Below the pieces are notes generated by a model. That model was given only the letters and a program-made list of their open reading frames with translations, ran no database searches and had not been told where the DNA came from. From the NCBI GenBank assembly GCA_942159475.1, contig OW804097.1, positions 33,492,298-33,556,297 on the forward strand: DNA of 64,000 nucleotides. The letters run 5' to 3'. Origin of the DNA: Sthenelais limicola. Taxonomy: Eukaryota; Annelida; Polychaeta; Phyllodocida; Sigalionidae. Positions 13,322-25,800 of this stretch are shown in pieces (position 1 is the stretch's first letter; the number at the start of each line of letters is the position of its first letter). The translations under genes were made by a program, and so were the position numbers.

Positions 13322-16300
13322 ATTCATGTCAAATAAATCAAAAGAAGTTGTGTTAGAACTTGGCAGGAGGAGTTTGTGTATGGCAATGATTTGTTTTAGT
13401 CTGTGAATCACGATTTCTTTTAAACTCCTTTATTTTCACTTTTTTTTAATTCTCTCTTTTTTTCTTATTTTATTACTAATTTCCAGGTCTTCTTTCTATC
13501 CTCATGTTCCTTGCTCTCCTTTTCTCGTCTGTTATCCGGCACGATTTTGTTTAGTTTTGAGACACTGCGCAATTTTTGTTGGTGATAAGGTTATTTTAAA
13601 TACTATAGCGATAGTCTTTGAATGTATTTAAGAAATGGTAAAACAATTACTGGGTCTTTTGTTACGAAATATATTCAAGTTACTAGCGGTGGGGTTGGGG
13701 AAACAACTAAACACAGAAAGGTGAATATTGGATGCAATTTATGTACTATCTTCTGCCGATGGTCTTTATTTCTTAAATCCATTAGGTCGTTAATATTTTA
13801 CAAAATTACATGTACTATTCCCAGTGAAGGTCAACAATTCCCAACATATCTTTTTAGACAATACTCGTTTGAAGTGATTATATCTTTATTGACTATCATC
13901 AAATGTATCTGTCTCAATACATTTTACAGATATTTAGAATAGACATAGACAGATACCTACCAAACCAATATTATATATATTATATAAAGGATACCAATAT
14001 GATATTACATCTTTATGCAAACACAGTTTTATCACCACGGGCCGCGAATAAACATACAGAGTTCATCACATCAGTAATTATGAATTTCCTATCTGAATTA
14101 TTCATGACGGGCACTTGAACTTTTGTATTGCATCTGTATAGGAGACATAATATGCATTGAGTGTGTCGTCGAGGTCTTCGATCCCAATGGCATAACTTGA
14201 GGTATTTTACAGAAAACCTTAATTCAAATATTTTCTTCGAATTGAAAAATTGCCATCTCTTTATGAACACTTACCCAGTGGCTACGGAACTTCTCGCAGC
14301 GGGGGGCAGTCTGTAATTATAATTAAGTGCTTAAATTTGCCAAAATTTACCAGATTTTTGACAAAGCCATGACGGGGTAATCACCGGTGAATGACGCGAA
14401 TGAATTGAATGGGGTCTTGCCGAGGATACGGCTGTCCAGGCGGGGCAGGATGGTGCATATATATATATATATAAGGGTCAGATTTTCAGAAAATGTACAA
14501 TTCGCCTTTACCAATCCTCTCGAATAACTCACATTTAACACAAAAAATCAGCTTCAAAATGCAGTTTAACATAACAGAACTGATAGTTTAAATCGATGCG
14601 ATCCCAAATATACTCAGATATACCCGGTATTCTTCATTTTTCAGCCTAATTTAGCAGAATTTCCTAAATGTGTAGAGCAGCCAATTGTACATTTTCAGAA
14701 AATTTGACCCAAGCTACCGATAGGTAGCCAGTAAAGAAAGATTGAAACACAGCCACTTGGCCTTCAATTGGACGGCTAGCATTGATGACCACAGAAAAGC
14801 ATGTGACAAGGATGCATTTGCGCGTCTGACCACTGAATGGTTCGGGGTCACAGGGTCAAGAGGGGGCGGTGTGTTGATGAGGGCTTCACTGTGTTGTGCT
14901 TTCTTGTTCGGTCAGATCAATACCCGAGGGAGAGAACAAATTATGTTTATTAATCCTTTATTGGGGCTGATAAAAAGGGTCAAGTAAAGCTTATTCACAG
15001 TCATATCCTTGTTAAGTGTGTAATGCATGTCTTTCCTCGATTTGTTAGTACAGACTTACAATTGCTCGTTGTTGGGGACACATGTATTGGGACAAGTAAA
15101 GGTCAATATGAGTCAGGAATGATAAATGGAATGAATCTCAAAAATAGTTTAGTATGCTGTTAACGACTACATCGTCCTTATATCAATATATGTGATACAA
15201 TATGCAATTTATCTGAATAAAATATTGAATCGAATCATCAGTGAAATAAGAGTAAATACAAAGAGGTTCAATACTAATCGAAGTAAGGGGAAAAAAAGGA
15301 AAAAATTAAGTCATCTCTTATCTGTTAAATCAGGAGAAGTCACAGTACATTAAAAGCTTCCTCAAGTATATCAACAACCATCTAACTTCAAGACATATTT
15401 TTCAACGATAAAACTAGTTATGGAACAGATGGGAAAGATAATGTCAAGTCAAACCTACCACACCTCATTCATCATCATTGAAACCAAGACCAAAAAGCTA
15501 GAATACAAAAAATGATTGAAAAGATGCTCCTATTTCTTTCTCTTCTCTTTCCTCTCTTCCATTTTCCTTGAATGTCACATGAAGCCTTTGGGACTATTGC
15601 AATCATGGCAGCTGCAGGGGAGGAGAAATAAAAGCCAGTTTACCTAGGATTATGAGTCGATGAATGAATCTGGCCAAGTGTAGGACATCTCTATGCTAAT
15701 CCGCCGCAGGCTAGGTAGAGTCAGGAGGCTCTGTCTTTTGTGTGGAAGGCACTGGCATATGGGCCTACTCCATAAGACTAATGTCAAAAGTACCATCGCT
15801 TTTATTTCCCAACCCCGCTTCTGGAAATCAGTGCACAAAGCATTGCGCCATTGAATCCATGTGCCACTGTGTGTGAGGTATTTTGCAAACTAAGGGAAAT
15901 ACGTAAAAAGAATATGTATACAGAGAGAACGTCCATAAAATCCAGGGCTTGAGGGCATTGGTGACGTTTTGCCCATATCATGATGAGTCACCTACATGAT
16001 ACTGCTTTAAGTTTTAACATCCTAGGGTATTTAATGCAATAAGAAGTTTGCATGAAAAATAATAAAAAAAAAAAGGGTTGAAAGAATGGAGAGCACTAAC
16101 GTCAGCACCGTGCATGCATGATTGGTGTGTTCACCGCATGACACGGTCTTAAATAAACTACATGTATAGAACTCGTGCCACCCATGTCAGTATTCGCCAT
16201 CAAGTCCACGTGTTTTGGGGGATGTTAAATTCCTATTGAAATTATGCTTTTCAAGGTATGGCCTCGTTGTGCTATTTGAGGTCTGAAATTAAATAAAGCC

Positions 16301-18999
16301 CCATGGAGCATTCATTAGAAACAGGCGTCTCGAAACCACTTGGATCTGATGCGCATGAATATTGCATCCAGACAGAAGAGTCGAACAAACCCTTTCTTGC
16401 ATTTTTACCTGGTTAATAGTACATATAGAAAGTCTTTATTCTAACCCCATTTTCCTTTCCGAACTAAAATGTTGAAGAAAATGCTTTTATCCGGGCATTC
16501 AATTGTTTTCGTTTTACAGTTTAAATAAATTTTAGATGAACACACATTTCTGATATCACAGATAAGTTTTCGTTTGTCGCCTGCAATTTTCAGCAATAAA
16601 CGTCTAAGCTAAGTAAACTTTAATAGCAGGCTATAGGCCTACTTTGTTCACAGGCCTATGCTAATCTAAAAATTAACAAACGTTTTTTTACCTAAAAAGT
16701 GAAATTATTGTGTATATTGAATGTGTATTTCTTTTAAATGTAGGGCCTATATAAAAAAAGAAATGTTGTACTTAGAGCTATGTAACTGAAAAATTGTTTT
16801 CGTCGCTATTAGTAATTCTATGTAAACGAGTAGAGTTCTCTTCATGATACCAATGTCTTCAGTAGTTAAATTAAAATTGCACGTACCTTTGTAGGAGATG
16901 AGACCTACCACATTGGGGAAATCTTCCTAATAAAAATGTTTAAAAAAAAATCTGCCCTTAACGTATAGGCCTACTCTGATCAAATTTTGAAGCTACAAAG
17001 GCCTGCCTGCATGGCAGATGCATGGCAACACGTACTTACACACCTTTATACTTTAATGATGCCTAAAAGACTTAATTTTGGAAATGGACCGTTGTGAATG
17101 TTTCTGGCGGTCTCTGATGTAACTAGACACGGCCCTGTTGCATGGTCCAACATGTTAAGCGTTCTCATATTGTGGGTATCCATGTTTGTCATACCGTACA
17201 TCAATCATCAGTCAGCGCCAAACTCTGGTCCCATTTCAAATAGTCACGTGGCGAGATTGAAATAAGAAGGAAAAAAAGAGGAAAATTCGCGCGGTTGTTC
17301 GTAGGAACATGAAGAGAAATTCGGGGAATGTTTTGCGTAGTTGTTTTGGGTTGCGGGGTGGGGGTGGGGGTTTGGGGAAGTGATGCTTTTTATTATAGGG
17401 TATGAAATGTGCGTCACTGCGATGTTTGAATCAAGCGTTTGACTAGTTTTAAGCAGTGTAAAAGTTAAAGACACAAGTTTAGTGAATTTCTATAGACTTA
17501 CTCGTAACTCGCTACAGGGTTAAATTAACGTTTTATATCAGCGTGACTACAGCATTAGTCGATACATGTAAACTTCTGAATCTATAAGTCTTCTATATTC
17601 TATTTCATCTGAATGATTTGCCAAAAATACAATCTTTGTGGATTTAATTGAAATACTCGGTGGGGTGAAGAGTTTCATATAGGCCTATATTGTGTTAAAA
17701 AATAACATGTTGTGATGAAAGCACCCTAGAGATGCGGCTTATAATAATCTAAACATGGGTTCCCACTTCGGGCCTTTACGTGATATTTGAAAGTGTTCCT
17801 CATGCTGAGACAGAGCTGCTTTAGTTTCTCTGAGATCGGATCAAGGACATTGGGACCACGTCGCGTCGCGTGATGTTCACGGAGGCAATGGCTACACGAC
17901 CGGTAGACTACGTCTGACGAGACGCGGCCCTACGCACACGTACATAGGAACCCGACGGGGTCGAGGAGACAGTATTCTAAGGATGAATAACACACACGGT
18001 TTATGATTCAATCTTAATAACAGACTAATTCTGCTCTATATCAACCACATGACCTATATTTATTTTTATTTTTTAAAATTTTTATTGGCAGTAATATATA
18101 CAATCCATGGGCTCGCCGTTCCTCCCATGCTGCCCGAATGTTATTACTTAATGTGTAAACATGCAAGTTTGTTAAAAAGACATGCCTTATGGGTTAATAG
18201 CATTATAGGGGTGTGGAGGTTTATATTAATTGTAATATTAGCTATCGAAGTATGCTTGGATTAAGTAGGGCCTACAAAGGGTGCTGAAAAACTAGCAGGC
18301 CTGTAAGTTATAGATCTAACGCCCGAAAGCAGCGGACGCGACTCAATTAGGTTCTGAGGGACCTACTGTCGGGCGCGGAGACTTTCCAATATGTTCAATC
18401 ACATCAAGTAGACCCATAGATCTTCACAAGGAGACAGTTTACCTCGTGAGATACTTTGTTGGTGGTTGGATATATTGTTCCTATAAGTAGGCTTACTAAT
18501 CCGTTTGCAAATGAATATATTTAGCTTTCGAAACACATTTTGTTCGCGACGATAGGCCTAAATAATAGTATGGTGTCTTCAAATGTTCTGCATTGGCAGG
18601 CACTAGATCTAGACATTTCGTCCTTCACAGAATATGGTGGGTTTTTTAAAGGCTTTTATTCAAAACGGTTGCCTGGTCACTCTCACTCAAAAGGTGATTT
18701 TCGTAGTGTAGCAGACGGTGCTAATTACAATTCTTACTATTACAATAGTTGTCGGTGCAGTTCACAATATTTCAATAAAAGTAATTAAATAAACATAAGT
18801 TTTCCTAAAGGTACCAAGTACAAATTGAGGTTCATGTATAATTATCTATCTTACATTGAGTTCGCGAGATGATATAGAAAAATGATGAGATGAGAGGGGA
18901 TGGGGTGAGGGTGAAAAAAGGTTAACGTTACTGGCTAGTAGAGTATAGATATTCAGTAGCTGTGGTGAGGATTTGGTTAAGAACACATGACTAGTATAT
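13322..18999. other. No gene recognised apart from MITE-1 copy 6
   Basis: Frames here are short and motif-free. A CpG-rich stretch at about 17.83-17.97 kb (GTCGCGTCGCGTG) could be regulatory, but no exon could be linked to it. Confidence 0.45.
14475..14710 (-). mobile_element. MITE-1 copy 6, subfamily B, reverse
   Basis: Complete, inserted next to an (AT)n run; no clear target duplication. Confidence 0.86.
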
Positions 19000-19234
19000 G
19001 GGTCAGATTTCCAGAAAATGTACAATTGGTAGCTGTACACATTTAGTAAATTCTGCTAAATTAGGCTGCAATTTACTCAATACTAGGTAAATTCGAGTAT
19101 ATTTGGCATTGCATTGATTCTAGCAATCTGTTTGGTTAGGTTGAACTGAATTTTGAACTTTATTTTCGTCTGAAATCTGGATTATTTGAGAGGATTAGTG
19201 AAGACGAATTGTACATTTTCTGAAAATCTTACCC
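19000..19234 (+). mobile_element. MITE-1 copy 7, subfamily A
   Basis: Complete; target duplication ATAT/ATAT. The right end has CTTACCC instead of CTGACCC. Confidence 0.86.
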
Positions 19235-19622
19235 ATATACACATTTCCGGTAATACAATATAGTAAGTTCCAGATTATCTTCCCGCACATAGTCATTTAA
19301 TTTGTCTAGGGCTGGGTAAATCCATAATTCTAAGAATGAAATCAAAACAATATATTGACGTTGTGAGAAGAATACAATTGTGTAGGCCTATAAAGTTATA
19401 CTATATAGTCGGATTGCTACGAGTCATAACGTTAGGCCTATTGCTTAAATCGCATCCAGGCAATAAGGGACAGCTACACGTCGGTGGAACTTAAAATAGC
19501 AACAAACTTTCTGATATTAAAAGCGAATTTAGTGAGTTGTGTAGGCCTAATCAAAGTTGTGATTTGGTTCGGCCATTGAAGACGAATAGGGTGCTCCCAC
19601 CGTATGTAGGCCTGCTGTATAT

Positions 19623-19849
19623 GGGTCAGAATTTCAGAAAATGTACAATTCACCATCACAATACTCTCAAATAACCCAAATATAAGACAAAAATCAGGTT
19701 AAAAAATCTGTTCAACATAACCAAACAGATTGTTTGAATCAAGGCAATACTAAATATACTCAGATATACTTAGTATTGACGATTTTTCGGTCTAATTCAG
19801 CAGAATTACTAAATGTATACCAATTGTATATTTTCTGAAAATCTGACCC
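19623..19849 (-). mobile_element. MITE-1 copy 8, mixed A/B features, reverse
   Basis: Complete; ATAT/ATAT duplication. It carries A-type text beside the CAGATTG segment but B-type GACGATTTTTCGGTC near the other end. Confidence 0.85.
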
Positions 19850-21648
19850 ATATATGGAAATCCGCATAGTATAGTCATCACAATGATAGCCCTGTTATTT
19901 CAGTGATTAGGGTAGGCCGATACATTAGATCTAAGCCTTAATTCTGCGTATATAAATATGGATGGGTTGGTCTACATATAAGTACTGCACAAATTATTCA
20001 ATTCATTTTCATGTGCCCGTGTCCGGTATAATATTCACGATGTGATGTGTCACAGGGACGGAAAGCTCGCAAGTACGTTGGTTTAAATATGCTGTGGACA
20101 TTAACTCGTATGAAAGCGCTTAAATTCAGCATTCTTGGAAGACTTTCGGAAACGTGACGCCACGTCATGCGGCAGAATGTCTATGACGTGTAGATATAGG
20201 GTAGGTCTATATATGACATAATATTCCCGTACCAGCAACTGGTACGCGTAGCATAGGAAAATAATCTAGGCCTACATATGCGATAGATCTACACATATAT
20301 TACAATATTCATTAGAAGTCTTCCATTAAATAAATGTGTATAGGCTACACTGTGGATCTCAGAATGTTGGATACCTTCAATTAAAAAATAAAAATATGAC
20401 TAGGCTAAACCAAACGACTTGAACCTGTAAAAATCTACTCTTGACAAAAGACATTAAGCATATTGATAATGATGCCTTTTGTCAAAGATGAGGTTTTACA
20501 TGGCTGTGGGCAGGATTATCAGCATATATAGGTTTTAGGCTACATGGGCTAAATTATCAACTGGGCTGGATTGTCAGCATATAGGTTTTACATGGGTTAA
20601 ATTATCAATTATAGGTTTTACATGGGCTAAATAGCCCACGTTGAGTAAGCCGGTAACGTTTGGCACTCATCCTGCGACAAACAACTCAACTAGTGTGAAG
20701 AAATCAGTTTGTAAATGACATTTTAATAATTGGGTTTGCAAGGTAGCCCAGCAGAGGAAATCTTCACCGCGACCTCCCAACTTAAAATTACCGACCTTCG
20801 CTCATTAACCAATATAACGGCTAATAATCGTCCATTACATAACCCAATTTTGCTGAATCACGATGACGGATGTCACCACGTCTGCGCACGCACCAGGAAG
20901 CTAATCTGACACTTGCAGGAGCCTGGCGGGCGTCCAGAGTACTTCATGTAGGGAGGGCACAGGAGATCCTTGAGTGGACACTGGTCACTGACTGTGCTTG
21001 ACCGCCTCGAACCAGGTGTTGTCGCGGCATGGTTTTACATTACTCCTCCCGTAATTATATCTTATTGTGTGCACTTAGAGTAGAAATAGAACTGCAGGAA
21101 GTGTTAAATATTGAAGATTCTTGATCAGATAATGCGAATGTAAATGGAAAAGTTACCTTAGGCTTAATGTTTAGTTTTAATTGGAATTGTTAATGTTCGA
21201 TAAAATATATCGAGGATGGCCATAATAAGGGATCCAAACTACAATGTATTAATAATCAGTAGGCCTATGTATTTTTGATATACAGTACTCCTGGAGAAGG
21301 GCAAGTCGCCCGAAAGCTCGAGAAACTAAATAAACAACAAAGATCAAGTTTATTATTCTCTTTCGATTAACCCATCATTTAAATAAGCCAGCCTCCCCGG
21401 TATACAGCGAGCCCTCCTCCCTCTACTATTGTATTTTTGTCAAATATTTCATAATCACAATTCAACGAACAGGTTAACAGAATATGATAAGAGAAACATA
21501 TGTTGTTGGTATTGGTTCCTAGACATATCTACGGTTGTCTTTTGCCGCATGTTTCTAACCCGGTGAAAATACATTAAGTAGTATATAGAATTGCTCCACT
21601 GTGACAGGGAGCTGAGAAAGAGGTATTTGCAGATTAGTCTATGCACAT
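19850..21648. other. No gene recognised
   Basis: Contains the irregular tandem repeat at 20491 and many TAGGCCTA-type words; no coding signal. Confidence 0.45.
20491..20636 (+). repeat. Irregular tandem repeat
   Basis: About four units sharing AGGTTTTACATGGGCTAAAT and ATTATCAACT-type words, with unit lengths of about 30-55 bp. Confidence 0.7.
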
Positions 21649-21883
21649 GGGTCAGGTTTTCAGAAAATGTACAATTGGCAGATGTACACTTTCAGCAAAT
21701 TCTGTTAAATTAGGCTGCAATTTGGTCAACACTAGGTAAATTCGAGTATATATATCATTGCATTGATTCTAGCAATCTGTTTGGTTAGGTAGAACTGTAT
21801 TTTGAACTTTATTTTCGTCTGAAATTTGGGTTATTTGAGAAGATTGGTGAAGGCTAATTGTACATTTTCTGAAACTCTGACCC
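21649..21883 (+). mobile_element. MITE-1 copy 9, subfamily A
   Basis: Complete; target duplication ACAT/ACAT. Confidence 0.87.
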
Positions 21884-22047
21884 ACATGTTGTATGAGGCG
21901 CAATAACGGGGATGCAGTAACAGAATGGTTATTGTATACGTACAATAACAATTCGAATTTGCTATTCCTCTCCAGTTTAGTCACTTTGTGGCGACTCAGA
22001 ACTCTAAACCAAGGTGTGTATGTAAATATTCTTTGCTACGGGCACAT

Positions 22048-22284
22048 GGGTAAAATTTTCAGAAAATGTATAATTGGCAGCTCTACATATTTAGTAATCT
22101 CTGCTAGATTCTGCTAAAAAAAACTAAAAATTTGGGGTATATCTGAGTATATTTGGTATCGCATTGATTTAAAGTATCGGTTTTGATATGCTAAACTGCA
22201 TTTTGAAGCTCATTTTTGTCGTAAATATAGGTTATTTGAGAGGATTGGTGAAAGTGAATTGTACATTTTCTGACAATCTGACCC
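22048..22284 (+). mobile_element. MITE-1 copy 10, subfamily B
   Basis: Complete with a mutated left end (GGGTAAAATTTTCAG). It lies beyond the MRPS31 poly(A) signal. Flanks ACAT/ATAT. Confidence 0.85.
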
Positions 22285-22299
22285 ATATAATAACTTAGT

Positions 22300-22395
22300 G
22301 AATGGAACTGGTACTAGTAATTGAATATTCATTAGACGAGATTCCGATGGAATGGAGTCCAATAAATTGTCAATTACTAGCACCAAGTTCCATTC
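22300..22395. repeat. 96-bp hairpin downstream of MRPS31
   Basis: GAATGGAACTGGTACTAG and the following TAATTGA are mirrored by TCAATTACTAGCACC and AAGTTCCATTC around a 45-bp loop. It lies 60 bp past the MRPS31 poly(A) signal. Confidence 0.75.
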
Positions 22396-22456
22396 TCTCT
22401 ATTTATTGCTGTGTTCTGGCCGGCATAAAAGTAGAAAGTCTCATTGAGTTTTAGCT

Positions 22457-22462
22457 TTTATT
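22457..22462 (-). terminator. Polyadenylation signal of MRPS31
   Basis: AATAAA on the minus strand (TTTATT on plus), about 133 nt after the MRPS31 stop codon, a normal 3'UTR spacing. No other candidate was sought further out. Confidence 0.6.
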
Positions 22463-22594
22463 AACGAGCTCGTATGGTTGAATACAGAGTTGTCCATTCA
22501 CACCAGTTATACATATTATATATACAAACACTAGATCTAATCTTTCTTCCACGCATTTATAGTAAAGTTAAAACAGAAAAATCATCTAGTTTCT

Positions 22595-22863
22595 TCACGC
22601 GGACGCTGCCTCTAAGTTTGATTTTGAAGCGTGACTTTTATCGATTATTACTTCATCTAATATATGTTGCTTCTCGGCGAAATAATTCCTGAACCATTCG
22701 ATGTGTGCCTTCTTTTCAGCAACAGTTAGGTAAGGGTTTTTAGACAGTCCAACGACTACAAGTTCCATGAATTGACGAACAGGGCCCTTTGGGGGAAAAT
22801 CAGCAATCTCTCCCTCTAAGAATATATGTTGGTGGAATGGTACGTTCGCCTCGTCCTCAATGC
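22595..22863 (-). CDS. MRPS31: MRPS31 exon 7: conserved C-terminal domain and stop
   Basis: The acceptor CTTTCACAG precedes 269 nt that complete a Gly codon and run 88 residues to a TGA at 22597-22595. The content includes [35 protein letters not shown] and [12 protein letters not shown], which match the end of mS31 proteins. The short distal tail after the EKQHIL segment is unremarkable. An AATAAA lies about 130 nt downstream. Confidence 0.92.
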
Positions 22864-25800
22864 CTGTGAAAGTTTAAGAAGAGTACATTAGATCAACGGA
22901 GTGTCATTTCTCTAAATACATACAAATTCCCAAAATAATCGCCGAGACCATCTAAAAATAAATCTGATTGCAAATGATTAAGTAACAAGCCTTTTTAAAG
23001 AATTAGTAATACACTTTCCACAAATATTTCACTTGATGAAGCTCGAGTAGATAAATGTTTGTCGGTCTAAACGGAAATAATAATGTTCGTGTATAAATGT
23101 GTATGAACCGAGATATCGTGTATACCAGTACTTTGATGAAGTCGGAAAATAAGGGAACTTATATGGCTCCACTGAATCTGACTTATATACTAATAGTTCA
23201 CAACAGAAGAGAATAAAATGTGAAAAAAAATCTTTTGCTGGCACTTGTAAACTTGGTATAAGTTTCTACTCGGCATGATGATACACCATCTTAAACCCTG
23301 CCCCCACATAGCCGATTTGCCCCCGATTGTCCCCCGATTTGGGTCTCCCGAAGAATCCTATGATTTCATTTCCAATCCTGGTTTATGTTTTTGAATTAAC
23401 ATAAACCAGAATTTAAAATGAAATCTTAGGATATATCAGAAGACCCAAATCGGGAGGCAATCGGGAGCCAAATCGGCTATGTGTGCGTCGGGAGAAAGGA
23501 AGTGTCGAGTGTCTGATACTATAATTTCTTTCTGAAAACTAACACCTTTAAGCCATTTGACTCGGTCTGTGGGCTGGATTATCAACCGCTTGTTCTAGAT
23601 ATAGAGGATAAGCAGGTGAGAACGAAGTTGATCACGACAATACTAACTGCTCAGCTGCTGATATTTCTATGAAATTCCCTAATAGTTAGAGTGACAATAG
23701 GTAGGGAGACAACTGGGTGACACCCACAATAATGGTCAGGAGTATCGAGAAATGGATGGGCGTATATGAAGTGACCAGAATAGGGAGTGTTATGTCCACC
23801 TGCTGTAATTACTGGTCACTCTAATGGTCAACTAATGGCCGGACCTGGACACCACACTGTGGGTAGGGAGTGTATGCAGGGCAACAATTATCCATCTAGG
23901 CATACCCTATAATAGGGAAGTATAATTTTCAGCTATGCGAATTGGAAGTATTGCAGAACAAATTATCTGTGATTTATTGAAAAATGGACCTTATGCCAGG
24001 TTTCACGTGTGTCAGATAGAAGCAACATTGACCGTGACAAATTGAGGAAGCTCAATTTTTGCAGCATTTTGACAGCGTTTGTCTCAATCTGAGCCATCAT
24101 CAGTGGTTAACTGACGCTATGGAGTAATTCCTGACAGGGAAATTCACTAATTGACATTCCCGACAAATCGTCATCAGATTGCCTGATCAATTGTGATAAC
24201 ATTGTCGCGAGTGGCGGGGTATAAAACCACTGCCTGATATTGAAAGATATGGAGAATTTCACTTAACGATTGATAGGACTTTCTATGAAAGTCACCTCAT
24301 TGCATGAGGCAGGCAGCTAACCAATGGGGGACTTTAGTAATCGCGGAATTGATTCAACTTTCACAAAAATCGGTCCTAGAATGCATGTTAAATGAGTAGA
24401 AATACTTACAAATTTCAGTGTAACCAATAAAATCATTTAAAAAAACTCTTAATAACAAACTTGCTATATGTCAGCATCTTCTTAGTGGGCAAGAACTCGT
24501 TCCATAAAACATAATATTTTAGTATTTTTCTTACAGAATTCACTAGATTTTTTTAAATGTTGATTTGTAATGAATTGACATTTGTGACCACAATGATTCC
24601 CATATCAATGAATCATACCATCTGCAGAACATTATAAAAGCTTCTCTGGACCCAGTCCACACCAGTCACTGGTGTAGTGTCAGGAACCACTAAAGTCTCT
24701 CATTAAAGCTGCATTCTCAGCTATTAAAACAACAAAAATTATTAACTTTATCCTTTGTTTGACCTATATGACTGAAGTGATATTTTGCTGCTGTTATATG
24801 GGTCAGATTTTCAGAAAATGTACAATTGGCAGACGTACACATTTAGTAAATTCTGCAACATTATAGCGGAACTCCACTATAGGTAAAAAACGGCGCCAAC
24901 AGGCAAAATTCGTCGCCGACATTTCGGAAAATTCGACATGACTTAAAATTCTAGTGGATGAGGGGGTAAAATAGGTTGTTGGCAACACATTTATTTGTTG
25001 CCAACAATTGCAAAATATCTAACTTGATTAGATATTTCGTCGGAAAAAATTCGTCGCAGCCGTTTTTGCCTGTTTTTTTTACCTATAGTGGAGTTCCGCT
25101 ATTAGGCCGCAATTTGGACAATACTAGGTAAATTCGAGAATATTTGGCATTGGATTGATTCTAGCAATCTGTTTGGCTAGGTTGAACTGAATTTTGAACT
25201 TTATTGTCGTGTGAAATTTGCGTTATTTGAGAAGATTGCCGAAGTTGAATTGTACATTTTCTGAATATCTGACCCCATACCTCTGAGGCTTATTTCTAAT
25301 TAGACACCTTGTCTTTGGCCTTGTCCGTCATGCTGGAAATTTTAATGCTAACGGTTGTGAGGGATTGACTTGCTAATATCAGCGTCCGAAATTATGACAA
25401 TGGCAAAAGTGAATTGACCCTGGGTGGCACCTGGTCTTTAGGTCCTTTGGTCATTTTTGCGCGCCCTTCCCTCCACCCCTACCCTCTTGTTACCCAACGC
25501 CATTCCTGGCACTAAACTGCCCCCTGAGCTGGACAATCAGTTCGGCCAAAGACCCGAGCTCCAGGAAGCGCACCCCGCCCGAAGGTGGGCCAACAAACTC
25601 AATAGTCTCTGGCCAGTAATTTGGGACCTGGGGTCATAACCCCTGGCCATGACACCACACCCTTGTCCTAGGTACTCTCGCCTACTCATCTATCACATTC
25701 TGACTTTTTACAAAATAAATTATTCTGCCTGATCAAATCTTGGGAATAATTACTATCACGAGCCTACTTCTGCTCTGGCCTGGCCATTCTAAAGTTGTTG

